The notes under the pieces: generated by a model | The model's database searches: none | Seen by the model: only the letters and a program-made list of their open reading frames with translations | What the model was told of the DNA's origin: nothing | DNA from: Balneolaceae bacterium | GTDB taxonomy: Bacteria > Bacteroidota > Rhodothermia > Balneolales > Balneolaceae | DNA length: 64,000 nt | Reading direction: 5' to 3' | Assembly (NCBI GenBank): GCA_007693745.1 | Contig: REDA01000049.1 | Location: 1 to 64,000 of the forward strand | Shown: in pieces, positions 44,994-53,003 of the stretch | Position numbering within the stretch: position 1 is the stretch's first letter | Layout: each line of letters opens with the position of its first letter | Made by a program: the position numbers and the translations under genes

Positions 44994-46433
44994 TCACTCA
45001 TTTTCGATAGTACTTACTTTAATCATATTTGTTCTGCCCCTTTGTGCAAGAGGGATCCCCGTTGCAATGATCACTCTGTCGCCGGCATTCACCAACCCGT
45101 GGGACGCCAAATACTCCTCCATCATTTTAACACTCATATCCGTATCAAATATTTCATCGAGACGGATGGATTGAACACCCCACACCAGATTGAGCTGCCG
45201 GCGCACACTCTGGCTTTCCGTAAATGCAATGATGGGTACTTTAGGGCGGAATTTTGCAATTCGCTTCGCTGTGTTGCCAGAGTGGGTAATGGTGCTTATG
45301 GCCTTGGCATCTACATTTTCTGCAATGGTTACACAGGAATAAGCGAGGGATTCAACAATTTGTTTCTCTTTCCAGTCGGGCTTCTTGTAGTTGAGACTGT
45401 AGTAGATAGAAGAGCTGCTCTCTTCAACGGAACGAATGATCTTTGCCATGGTTTTGACAGCTTCAACCGGGTATTTTCCGGCCGCGGTTTCACCGGAAAG
45501 CATCACGGCATCTGTCCCATCCATCACAGCATTGGCAACATCAGAACTCTCGGCGCGTGTAGCCCTCGGATTTATGATCATCGAATCGAGCATTTGTGTT
45601 GCCGTGATAACCGGCTTTCCCGCCATCCGGCATCTCTCAATAATCTTTTTCTGAATCAGAGGAACGGTTTCACTGGGTATTTCGATACCGAGATCACCCC
45701 TTGCCACCATGATCCCATCAGCCTCCTCAATAATTTCATCAATAACCGAAACAGCCTCGGGTTTTTCAATTTTGGCAATCACACCCGCATTGCATCTCTT
45801 GGCACGTATTCTGGAGACCAGTTCCTGAACATCCCTGGCGGAACGAACGAACGAAAGCGCTACAAAATCCACACCTGCATCCAGGCCAAATTCAAGATCT
45901 GCAATATCCTTTTCAGTCATGGACGACATGGAGATCTCAACATCCGGGAGATTCACCCCTTTTCTCGACTTCAAAAGTCCTCCAACAACCACCTTGGCTG
46001 TCAGATAGGTCTCCGATTTTTTTATCACCCTGAACTCAAGCAAACCGTCATCCAGCAGGATCTGATTCCCTTCCGTTGCGTCTGATATCAGATCCGGATA
46101 GTCTATCGGTATCACTTCCGAATCTCCAACCACATCGTCGGTCGTGATTTTTATCATGGATCCTTCACGGATCATCTGGCCCCCATCCTTCATATTACCC
46201 ACCCGGATTTTCGGACCTTGCAAATCCATCAGAATAGGTATGGAGTAACGATATTTTCTGGCCACTTTTCGCACATAATCAATCGTTCTCTTATGATCTT
46301 CATGGCTTCCATGCGAAAAATTTATTCTCACTACATTCATCCCGGCGCGAAGCAGCTTCTCAATTCCCTCCGGAGTATTGCTGCTCGGACCCAGTGTACA
46401 CACAATTTTTGTTCTTCTTGAACTGTTTAACAT
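44994..46433 (-). CDS. pyk: Pyruvate kinase
   Basis: A 479-residue glycolytic enzyme that transfers phosphate from phosphoenolpyruvate to ADP. The N-terminal RRTKIVCTLGPSS, VRINFSHGSHEDH, the active-site IAKIEKPEAV (about residue 220) and MVARGDLGIEIP (about 243-254), and the KPVITATQMLDSM motif are all present. A C-terminal alpha/beta domain completes the typical structure. Together with pgk in the same window it belongs to lower glycolysis. The PorW-like gene follows after 37 bp and may be co-transcribed, though the functions are unrelated. Confidence 0.97.
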   Translation of the reverse strand: MLNSSRRTKIVCTLGPSSNTPEGIEKLLRAGMNVVRINFSHGSHEDHKRTIDYVRKVARKYRYSIPILMDLQGPKIRVGNMKDGGQMIREGSMIKITTDDVVGDSEVIPIDYPDLISDATEGNQILLDDGLLEFRVIKKSETYLTAKVVVGGLLKSRKGVNLPDVEISMSSMTEKDIADLEFGLDAGVDFVALSFVRSARDVQELVSRIRAKRCNAGVIAKIEKPEAVSVIDEIIEEADGIMVARGDLGIEIPSETVPLIQKKIIERCRMAGKPVITATQMLDSMIINPRATRAESSDVANAVMDGTDAVMLSGETAAGKYPVEAVKTMAKIIRSVEESSSSIYYSLNYKKPDWKEKQIVESLAYSCVTIAENVDAKAISTITHSGNTAKRIAKFRPKVPIIAFTESQSVRRQLNLVWGVQSIRLDEIFDTDMSVKMMEEYLASHGLVNAGDRVIIATGIPLAQRGRTNMIKVSTIENE

Positions 46434-46670
46434 GTTAAGATCCTACTGTTTCAAAATTTCCACAAAATACATAAATCACAGGAAAGGTAAACATTTTCGG
46501 AGCCACTATGAACGGCACTGGTTAAAGAGTGGAAACACGGTTCGACAGTACTGATCCTCACACGATGCGATCCATTGCAAAACTCGTGTTTCTGCATGCG
46601 AAGAGTCATATTTTTAAAATCTTAACGATACTTACTGAATTTTTTTTGCATATTTATAGTTGGGTACACT

Positions 46671-48089
46671 ATGAAAAAGATCAAATCATACTTCGCACTG
46701 ATATTCCTGGCGGCTCTCTATGCAACCGGTTGTGTTCGTTCAGCAAACCCGGATGTTGAGAGGGGTTCATTCTTTTTCTTCCGTGACGGATATCCGGAAA
46801 TGAGAATGTCATCTATCGGATTGTTAAGTGAAACTGACGAAGCCCTGATCAGTGTCACAACAGATGTTGTGCTGGGAAGCCTTATCTATTCATCTGTCGA
46901 TGATGTCAGAACCGCACGGATCAGTATTGAAATCAGGGTTTTGGAAAGGCAGGGAGATTTTAGCCGAACCGTCAAACATACATTTTCTGTCGAGTCTGAT
47001 TTTGAAGGCGGGTTTCTGAGTCAGGACGTTTTTACACATGATGAAACCATCGAAGTAACACCCGGCCAGTTTGATGTGCAGGTGACCGTTGTCGATCTTT
47101 CATCAGGTAAAGCCATAAGCCGTGAGAGTGAAGCGGTGATACCCGATCCTGCAAATCCTGAAATAAGCCTTACTACAGTGCGATTGCTTGCCAAAGGCAA
47201 AGGGGAATCCGATTTACCATTCTTCCCGATCACAACGTATACAGTCTCATCCGAGCTTGACAGTCTTCAATTCATATTTCAGGTGACGAACAATGATATG
47301 GACGAACCCCTTGAAATACGCTCGCGACTGCTCAGATTTGAAGCCGACAGTACCGCAGCCCGCCCCATGAATTTCAATAATTACAGTCCGTCAACTCTTG
47401 CCTACCAGGGAGTGAACATGCGAAATCCGGAAACCGTGGATCAGGTAACAAGAAGACTGGATCAGCCCGGCAGTGTTCTTATTGAGTTTAAATATGGAAT
47501 GCTTCCCAGAGGCAACTACCGCTTTGAGGTTGAAACCCGGGGCGGAGATACAGAAGAGCTCTACAAAGCGAGAGATTTTGCTATCAAAAGTGAAAACTAT
47601 CCGGCGATTGTCAATACACGGGAACTTGCAAGACCTCTCATCTATCTGATGGACAGAAGAGATCACGAGGAGATGATGGCAATTGAAGACGACGAACTAC
47701 TCAAAGAAGCCATTGACCGGTTCTGGCTTTCAAATGTCGGAAGCGCGAATCAGGCGCGTGCAGTGATCAACCTCTATTACGAGCGTGTTGAACAGGCAAA
47801 TAAACAGTTTACCAATTTTAAGGAGGGATGGAAAACCGATCCGGGTATGATGTACATTCTGTTTGGGCCGCCCTGGTATGTGGATCGGTATTTAAACACA
47901 ATGATCTGGTCTTATTCTTATGACCGAACTGATCCGAGGTACAATTTTGTTTTTGAACGACCCAACATGCGAAATGAGTTTTTCCCATTCGACAATTACC
48001 TGCTGAAGCGTAATCAGGGTTACTTCAATATCCAATACAGGCAGATTCAACTCTGGACATCCGGAGCCATTCTTACAACAAGGATATAA
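46671..48089 (+). CDS. GWxTD domain-containing lipoprotein
   Basis: A 472-residue protein with a lipoprotein signal ending LYATGC (about residue 21). The C-terminal part holds the name-giving motif GWKTDPGMMYILFGPP and the following YVDRYLNTMIWSYSY; upstream are beta-rich segments typical of the family. The GWxTD family is restricted mainly to Bacteroidota, Balneolota and relatives and has no assigned function, but its outer-envelope location is consistent with the signal. It is a single-gene unit ending in a strong bidirectional terminator. Family assignment is secure; function is unknown. Confidence 0.9.
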   Translation: MKKIKSYFALIFLAALYATGCVRSANPDVERGSFFFFRDGYPEMRMSSIGLLSETDEALISVTTDVVLGSLIYSSVDDVRTARISIEIRVLERQGDFSRTVKHTFSVESDFEGGFLSQDVFTHDETIEVTPGQFDVQVTVVDLSSGKAISRESEAVIPDPANPEISLTTVRLLAKGKGESDLPFFPITTYTVSSELDSLQFIFQVTNNDMDEPLEIRSRLLRFEADSTAARPMNFNNYSPSTLAYQGVNMRNPETVDQVTRRLDQPGSVLIEFKYGMLPRGNYRFEVETRGGDTEELYKARDFAIKSENYPAIVNTRELARPLIYLMDRRDHEEMMAIEDDELLKEAIDRFWLSNVGSANQARAVINLYYERVEQANKQFTNFKEGWKTDPGMMYILFGPPWYVDRYLNTMIWSYSYDRTDPRYNFVFERPNMRNEFFPFDNYLLKRNQGYFNIQYRQIQLWTSGAILTTRI

Positions 48090-48117
48090 AAAAAACCGGG
48101 CAGGCCGGTTTTTTTTT
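48088..48117 (+). terminator. Bidirectional terminator between GWxTD and bacilliredoxin genes
   Basis: AAAAAAAACCGG (48088-48099) and CCGGTTTTTTTTT (48105-48117) enclose GCAGG. The G/C core is only four base pairs, extended by A-T pairs, with T runs on both strands. It sits directly at the GWxTD stop and 23 bp beyond the bacilliredoxin stop. Confidence 0.8.
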
Positions 48118-48139
48118 AAAATCATATCTCACTTCTTTT

Positions 48140-48583
48140 TTAACCTTCTTCCCTGACAAAAGCATCAAATACTGTCAGCAGATCCTGGGCTACCTCTTCC
48201 CGGGTTCGGCCCTCTATTCGGTGTCTCGGAATCATGGCTTTGACTTTTCCATCCACAAAATAGGCGAATGCAGGTGAAGATGGCGGATACTCACTAAAAT
48301 ACTCCCGCGCACGGGCAGTCGCATCTTTATCCTGTCCGGCGAATACCGTAACGAGATGATCCGGTTTATGCTCTGATTTCTCAAGGGCAATCGCCAATCC
48401 CGGTCTTGCATTACCTGCTGCACAACCGCAAACAGAATTGATTGCAAGCAGCATGGTTCCCTTGTCGTAGTCGGTCATCGCTTTATCTACATCTTCCGGA
48501 GTTTTAAGCTCCTCCAAACCAATATCGGTAAGTTCTTTCCTCATCCAGGAGGTATCAGGCCCAACACCAAATCCAAATTGCAT
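48140..48583 (-). CDS. BrxA/BrxB family bacilliredoxin
   Basis: A 147-residue thioredoxin-fold protein of the YphP/YqiW family. The active-site motif is CGC in INSVCGCAAGNARPG (about residues 49-63), with the VTVFAGQDKDATARAREYF and SSPAFAYFVDGKV stretches that mark the family. In Bacillus these proteins remove bacillithiol from oxidised proteins; in Bacteroidota, bacillithiol occurs in some lineages, so the substrate here is uncertain. The protein is standalone, with a palindromic interspersed repeat beginning 82 bp upstream of its start. Confidence 0.92.
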   Translation of the reverse strand: MQFGFGVGPDTSWMRKELTDIGLEELKTPEDVDKAMTDYDKGTMLLAINSVCGCAAGNARPGLAIALEKSEHKPDHLVTVFAGQDKDATARAREYFSEYPPSSPAFAYFVDGKVKAMIPRHRIEGRTREEVAQDLLTVFDAFVREEG

Positions 48584-48987
48584 AATTAATGGGGTTTTTT
48601 ATGTTAACATTTGCAGGAATATAAACAATCTCTCAATTTTTCTGAAAAATGAAACCATGGAACAGGGGGCTTTGAAAAACCAGGAGTTTTGCTCAGGATC
48701 AAGGCGGAAACAACTTTAAACCGATGCCTGTTTTCCAACCGTGAGGATGTTAACGTTGCGACAACGAAGATATCGGGCAAAAGAACAGTTTCCAAAGCTC
48801 CCGTGTACACAATACATGAATCGTAAATACAGACAAAAAGTTTCCTCAGTGTCTGTTTTATGGTCTAAAAGAGGTTGCGTATCTTATACCATAGTATCAA
48901 ACGGATCTTTCTCTTTTTTTATTGAGTCAGCCTTTCAATCTGCATCGCTATGGCTGCTGTGTAATTTCCCTTAACCCATATTCCAGA
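48584..48987. other. Intergenic region holding repeat copy A
   Basis: A 404-bp region between the divergent bacilliredoxin and lipoprotein genes. Positions 48665-48802 are a palindromic interspersed repeat described separately. To its right, 48866-48890 contains a short hairpin-like ATAC-CATA-GTAT (about 48887-48898) and an AT-rich stretch leading to the lipoprotein start. No ORF or RNA gene is supported. Confidence 0.55.
48665..48802. repeat. Palindromic interspersed repeat, copy A
   Basis: A 138-bp element, alignable over its whole length with copy B at 58291-58433 in the same orientation. The ends are inverted repeats (GGGGGCTTTGAAAA at the left, TTTCCAAAGCTCCC at the right), and inner blocks also mirror each other (CAACTTTAAAC and GTTAACGTTG). 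A 5-bp hairpin CGTTG-CGA-CAACG lies at about 48755-48767. It has no coding capacity and looks like a MITE- or REPIN-type non-autonomous element. Shared blocks with copy B include TCAAGGCG, AACTTTAAA, AACCGTGAGG and GGGCAAAAGAACAGTT. Confidence 0.75.
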
Positions 48988-49791
48988 ATGAAACCACTTC
49001 TTACAATCGCTACAGTCGTTACCGGCTTTCTTCTTATCTCCTGCTCGGGCAGCAAGCAGATCTCCATCTATCAGAGTGATGAGCCTCTGCCTGTGGACGG
49101 AAGCCTCTCGGGCTGGCAAACGGCCAGTACCCTGCTCAACTCCTCAGATGATATTCACTATCACGCCTATATACACGACGGGAATCTCTACCTGTTTGTC
49201 GATGTGCGGGATCTCTATGTGGACCTGGCTATCCGGCAGTCAGGACTCGTGGTCTATGTAAGCAACAGTGAAGAGACAAGAAGAGAAACCGGGATCGGCT
49301 ATCCTGCCGGCACCTTCAATCTTCTTCGGAATTTTCCGGGAGCCTATACCAGTTTCACTACAGACGAAGAGTGGGTTCGAAAGCCGGAGAATACAGAAAT
49401 GATGAGAGAGCTGAGTAATCAAATCTTCGACCGGATTATGATCGTGGAACGTTTTGACGGCAGCAATCCGGAATACGGATTTGTTACAATGAATCAGATT
49501 GAGATTGATGGCATGAGAATCGCAACCGACCAGAACCGCAGGTTTCTCTCACTTGAGATGAAAATTCCTCTCGACGGGTCAACCATCTACAACGTTGTAA
49601 ATGGGGATTTATGGGTAGGTTTTACCATCGAACCACCCATATTCCGGTTCAGATCGGATAGTGAAACCATGTCTTCCCGGCAGCAGCAAAGTATGACGGG
49701 ATACGGTTACGGGGGAACACAGAGAAGGCACCGGTCACAAGCGCGTTTTCTTTCGAAAAACGACTGGTTCCAGCTTAGAATGGCTGATTGA
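48988..49791 (+). CDS. Lipoprotein with CBM9/DOMON-like domain
   Basis: A 267-residue lipoprotein starting at ATG 48988, with signal ending LLISCSGSK. The mature part begins with VDGSLSGWQTA and continues HYHAYIHDGNLYLFVDVRD, the pattern of the family 9-like carbohydrate-binding/DOMON fold in which 'DG.lddW' precedes strands of 'l.v.wd...LYv.v.v.D'. A glycine/glutamine-rich segment (RQQQSMTGYGYGGTQRR) precedes the C-terminus. The ligand is unknown. The open frame extends upstream to 48922, but the preferred ATG gives the proper lipoprotein signal. It ends in a shared terminator with sod. Confidence 0.7.
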   Translation: MKPLLTIATVVTGFLLISCSGSKQISIYQSDEPLPVDGSLSGWQTASTLLNSSDDIHYHAYIHDGNLYLFVDVRDLYVDLAIRQSGLVVYVSNSEETRRETGIGYPAGTFNLLRNFPGAYTSFTTDEEWVRKPENTEMMRELSNQIFDRIMIVERFDGSNPEYGFVTMNQIEIDGMRIATDQNRRFLSLEMKIPLDGSTIYNVVNGDLWVGFTIEPPIFRFRSDSETMSSRQQQSMTGYGYGGTQRRHRSQARFLSKNDWFQLRMAD

Positions 49792-49794
49792 TTT

Positions 49795-49825
49795 AAAAAA
49801 AAAGGGCATCACACGGATGCCCTTT
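49795..49825 (-). terminator. Bidirectional terminator between lipoprotein and sod genes
   Basis: AAAGGGCAT (49801-49809) pairs perfectly with ATGCCCTTT (49817-49825) around a 7-nt loop. The A run 49795-49803 gives a T tract on the minus strand, making it a strong terminator for sod; in the plus direction only a short T run follows. Confidence 0.85.
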
Positions 49826-49849
49826 ATCTGATTATAATTTGCCCGGGAT

Positions 49850-50458
49850 TTACCTGGCTGCCTGATAATTTGCTTCTACCTGATCCCAGTTTACTACGTT
49901 CCAGAACGCTGAGATATAATCCGGTCTTCTGTTCTGGTAGTGCAGATAGTAGGCATGTTCCCAAACATCCACACCAAGAATCGGAGTCAATCCATGCATA
50001 TATGGACTATCCTGGTTTGCCGTGGATGTAACTACGAGCTTACCGCCTGAATCAACGCAGAGCCATCCCCAGCCCGATCCGAACTGTCCGGCCGCCGCTG
50101 CACTGAATTTCTCCCTGAAAGCCTCAAAGCTGCCAAACTCAGCAGTAATTGCCGCTGCAACGTCACCCTTCGGTTCGCCGCCGCCTGCCGGAGATAGAAC
50201 CTGCCAGAACAGAAGGTGATTTGCATAGCCGCCGCCATTGTTTATGACATTCTGCCGAACAGACTCCGGCACCTCGTCAATTCTTCGCAGAACCTCTTCA
50301 ATTGGAAGTGATGCGAATTCGTGCCCTTCGAGGGCTGCGTTAACTTTGTCTGTGTACCCCTGATGATGTTTCCCATGGTGAATTTCCATAGTCCTTGCGT
50401 CGATGTGGGGTTCCAGCGCATCTTTTGAATATGGTAAATCCGGTAGTGAATAAGCCAT
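49850..50458 (-). CDS. sodA: Superoxide dismutase, Mn-type sequence features
   Basis: A 202-residue Fe/Mn superoxide dismutase. Metal ligands are His27 in [10 protein letters not shown], His near 82 in YANHLLFW, and Asp and His in [18 protein letters not shown] near the C-terminus. The second-shell glutamine lies in the [10 protein letters not shown] region, as in manganese enzymes, rather than after the second His as in iron enzymes, and the NNGGGYANH stretch agrees. No signal peptide is present, so it is cytoplasmic. It protects against superoxide. It is a single gene with a shared terminator; the upstream region up to sthA contains a GC-rich hairpin-like sequence near 50490-50515. Confidence 0.93.
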   Translation of the reverse strand: MAYSLPDLPYSKDALEPHIDARTMEIHHGKHHQGYTDKVNAALEGHEFASLPIEEVLRRIDEVPESVRQNVINNGGGYANHLLFWQVLSPAGGGEPKGDVAAAITAEFGSFEAFREKFSAAAAGQFGSGWGWLCVDSGGKLVVTSTANQDSPYMHGLTPILGVDVWEHAYYLHYQNRRPDYISAFWNVVNWDQVEANYQAAR

Positions 50459-50633
50459 TGATTTTAAATATTTTATTACGGTTTCTGTTTAGCCGCCCCC
50501 CTTTGGGTGGATGGCTGCCCGATATGTGTTATTATAATACGAAAAGATGTTTATTTCGTTCCAATGTTTTAATCCGGCAGCTCTTTATCAGATTTTGCCA
50601 AAAAGTTGAGAAGATTTGCTCATGAATTTCCTC

Positions 50634-50641
50634 TATCTTTA
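50634..50641 (+). promoter_or_regulatory. -7-like element upstream of sthA
   Basis: TATCTTTA, 28 bp before the sthA ATG, matches TAnnTTTG except for the final base. The nearest TTG triplets upstream are 15 and 25 bp away, so no -33 element has ideal spacing. Confidence 0.35.
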
Positions 50642-50668
50642 ATCGATTCTTAATAAAGAGGTTGATTT

Positions 50669-52123
50669 ATGAAATTCGATTACGATGTCATTATCATCGG
50701 AAGCGGGCCGGCAGGATTCTCCTGCGCAATGCAAAGTACTAAATTCGGAAAAAAAGTACTGATTGTTGAAGCCAGCGACCATGAACTTGGAGGTACCTGG
50801 ATCAGTACAGGTACGGTTCCCAGTAAAGCACTGCGTGCTGCTGCAAAGCTGATTCACTCATTCCACTCACAATTCGGGGATGAAACCGGCAGAAAGCCGT
50901 TCGAGCGGTTTCGAATGGAAGATATCATGAAGTACAAAACTCCGATTCTGGAAAACAAAACCCGGCAGTTTGTTGATGATATCATCAAAAACAAAGTAAA
51001 TACCGCTCGCGGCTGGGGACGAATTCTGGATGCCAACCATGTTGAAGTGACGGATCAGGTGGGTAAAAAGGTGACCTACTCCGCGGAGTTTGTACTGATC
51101 TCAACCGGAAGCAGACCGGAAACTCCGAAACAGTTTACTGTAGATCACAAAACCGTTCTCGATTACACATCCATCCTGAAACTGACACATATTCCCAGAC
51201 GGCTCGTGATTATTGGGGGCGGAATCATCGCGCTTGAATTCGCCACAACATTTTCTGCCCTTGGAACACGTGTCACTATCCTGAATGATAAGGATCAGCT
51301 GCTTTCGTTTCTGGATCATGAAATTAAAGAATCTCTCGACAAAACACTGAAGAAGAGAACCATTCAGATTATTAACAACTCCTCGATTCTTCACATTACC
51401 GAGAACGATCTGAGAAACTGCAATGAAGTCTTTTTCAAAACAACAGATGAAGACCGTGTGCAGGTTACTGAGACAGACCATGTTCTCTATGTGGGTACCA
51501 AGATTCCGAATACTGAGAAGCTGGGGCTCGACAGTATCGGAGTGAAACTGGATGAAAAAGGCCATGTAATTGTAGATAAAATGTATCAGAGCTCTGTTCC
51601 AGGCATCTATGCCGCGGGTGATGTGATTGGTCAGCCTTCTCTCGCATCAGCCTCTTTTTTACAGGGGCGACTCACCGCCTCTCACATGTTTGGCGGATCC
51701 GGGGACGCTTCAACAGGCAGCAGAGATCTTCCTTACGGCATCTACTCTATTCCGGAAATCTCGGGTATCGGACTTACTGAAGAACAGGCAACCGAGCTTG
51801 GAATCGACGTGACCGTTGGCAGAGCCTATCTCAGTTCCCTGACCAGAGCCTATCTGAACCATGAAACTGACGGGGTTTTAAAGCTGGTGTTCCGATCCGA
51901 CAACCTGAAACTTGTGGGTGTACATATCATCAGCGAGCAGGCCTCCGATCTGATTCATCTGGGTCAGGCCGTGATGGCATTCGAAGGGAACATCAAGTAC
52001 TTTATTGAACGGGTACTGAACTATCCGACCTACTCTGAGGCGTACAAAGTGGCTGCCTTTAACGGGTTGAACCGGCTCCACAAAGCGGGTGAAAAGTACA
52101 GGAATTTACTCGATAAAGAGTAA
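50669..52123 (+). CDS. sthA: Soluble pyridine nucleotide transhydrogenase
   Basis: A 484-residue flavoprotein that equilibrates NADH/NADPH pools. It has the two-dinucleotide fold of the disulfide reductase family: FAD-binding DVIIIGSGPAGFSCA at residues 6-20, a NAD(P) loop VIIGGGIIALEFA near 179-191, and APGDVIG-like AAGDVIGQPSLASASFLQGR near 310-329. The usual redox-active cysteine pair is absent: the region reads GGTWISTGTVPSKALR, as expected of SthA, and the C-terminal NYPTYSEAYKVAAFNGLNRL also matches SthA rather than dihydrolipoamide dehydrogenase. It stands alone and is convergent with the DUF429 gene. Confidence 0.9.
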   Translation: MKFDYDVIIIGSGPAGFSCAMQSTKFGKKVLIVEASDHELGGTWISTGTVPSKALRAAAKLIHSFHSQFGDETGRKPFERFRMEDIMKYKTPILENKTRQFVDDIIKNKVNTARGWGRILDANHVEVTDQVGKKVTYSAEFVLISTGSRPETPKQFTVDHKTVLDYTSILKLTHIPRRLVIIGGGIIALEFATTFSALGTRVTILNDKDQLLSFLDHEIKESLDKTLKKRTIQIINNSSILHITENDLRNCNEVFFKTTDEDRVQVTETDHVLYVGTKIPNTEKLGLDSIGVKLDEKGHVIVDKMYQSSVPGIYAAGDVIGQPSLASASFLQGRLTASHMFGGSGDASTGSRDLPYGIYSIPEISGIGLTEEQATELGIDVTVGRAYLSSLTRAYLNHETDGVLKLVFRSDNLKLVGVHIISEQASDLIHLGQAVMAFEGNIKYFIERVLNYPTYSEAYKVAAFNGLNRLHKAGEKYRNLLDKE

Positions 52124-52145
52124 ACTGGTTCTGCCTCTCACAGCT

Positions 52146-52868
52146 TCACAGATAGTGAATGGCTTTAATCAGACCGTTTGAATCCATTTCAGGCAATTCA
52201 GGAAGTGTTTTAAACCCGTTGCCGGCCGACTGACGGGCTGCAAGAGCCAGAACCATTGCGTCCACAATATCATCTTCCGCAATCTCATTTCTGCGGTACT
52301 CTTCCTTGATCTCCCGGAAAAAATCCACCGCCACCGGCTGATACTCACTAATCAGATCCAGGCGGTGACGCAATCCCTTTTTTGTATTTTTTTTCTGGAA
52401 TATCATCCCACGGTTCAGATTTCTGAAAAGCAGTTCAGGATGGCTCTCCAGGACTTTGACGCGAAGACTCTCATCTTTTGTCAGAAACCTATCCAGAATC
52501 CGGATCTTCGGTGTGATGTTCCACGACTGAACCGTCAGTTTCTTTTCTGTATATTCATAACTCTGCATACTTGCTTCCACGTAGGAAGGGGCGTGAAGGG
52601 CAGGACGAATTGGCGGACTAAATACACTGGCCGCGTACTCAGAACCGAGTTCTTCCCTCAGCAATCGGTCACACTCCCGCGTGTATGCTTCATCCTCAAG
52701 GCCAATCGGCATATCGATTAGAATCACATCAAACTCCTGAAGCTTACTCAAGAGATCCTCCTCAGATCTCAGTACTTCATAAAAAGGATTCTCATCAAAG
52801 CTTACAAAAAGCCAGCCCGCTTTGCAGCCATCAATACCTGCAGTTTTTAAGTTGAGTGCCATATTCAT
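52146..52868 (-). CDS. DUF429 family protein
   Basis: A 240-residue protein of the DUF429 family (RNase H-like fold predicted). Characteristic stretches are AGIDGCKAGWLFVSF at the N-terminus, VILIDMPIGL near residue 50, RECDRLLREELG, SVFSPPIRPAL near 85, and AEDDIVDAMVLALAAR near 205; the spaced acidic residues in these blocks resemble an RNase H-like metal site. No biological role is established. An alternative start is the ATG two codons in. It is convergent with sthA and 135 bp downstream of the aspS stop on the same strand. Confidence 0.85.
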   Translation of the reverse strand: MNMALNLKTAGIDGCKAGWLFVSFDENPFYEVLRSEEDLLSKLQEFDVILIDMPIGLEDEAYTRECDRLLREELGSEYAASVFSPPIRPALHAPSYVEASMQSYEYTEKKLTVQSWNITPKIRILDRFLTKDESLRVKVLESHPELLFRNLNRGMIFQKKNTKKGLRHRLDLISEYQPVAVDFFREIKEEYRRNEIAEDDIVDAMVLALAARQSAGNGFKTLPELPEMDSNGLIKAIHYL

Positions 52869-53003
52869 TTTGGATTATTACAGTTCAGACTTGCGCCACC
52901 TTTTTCACTGATTCGTTCTCCCGTGCATAACATTCTGATACGGACTTCAGTTCAGCGCTTTTAGATAGCAAATCGCCTTCCTGCAAGAGTGTGATCTGAA
53001 TAC

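Noticed and set aside
45042-46085. Long open frame (347 codons) antisense to pyruvate kinase
   Set aside because: It lies wholly opposite a well-conserved core gene, has a composition unlike the other proteins (many His and Cys residues), and shows no domain; it is a shadow of pyk.
50490-50515. GC-rich hairpin-like sequence in the sod upstream region
   Set aside because: The pairing is interrupted by several mismatches and has no T tract or known regulatory counterpart, so it was not listed as a feature.
50669-52123. Missing redox-active cysteine pair in a disulfide-reductase-like flavoprotein
   Set aside because: This is normal for soluble transhydrogenase SthA, and the C-terminal motif agrees with SthA, so the gene is not a broken dihydrolipoamide dehydrogenase.
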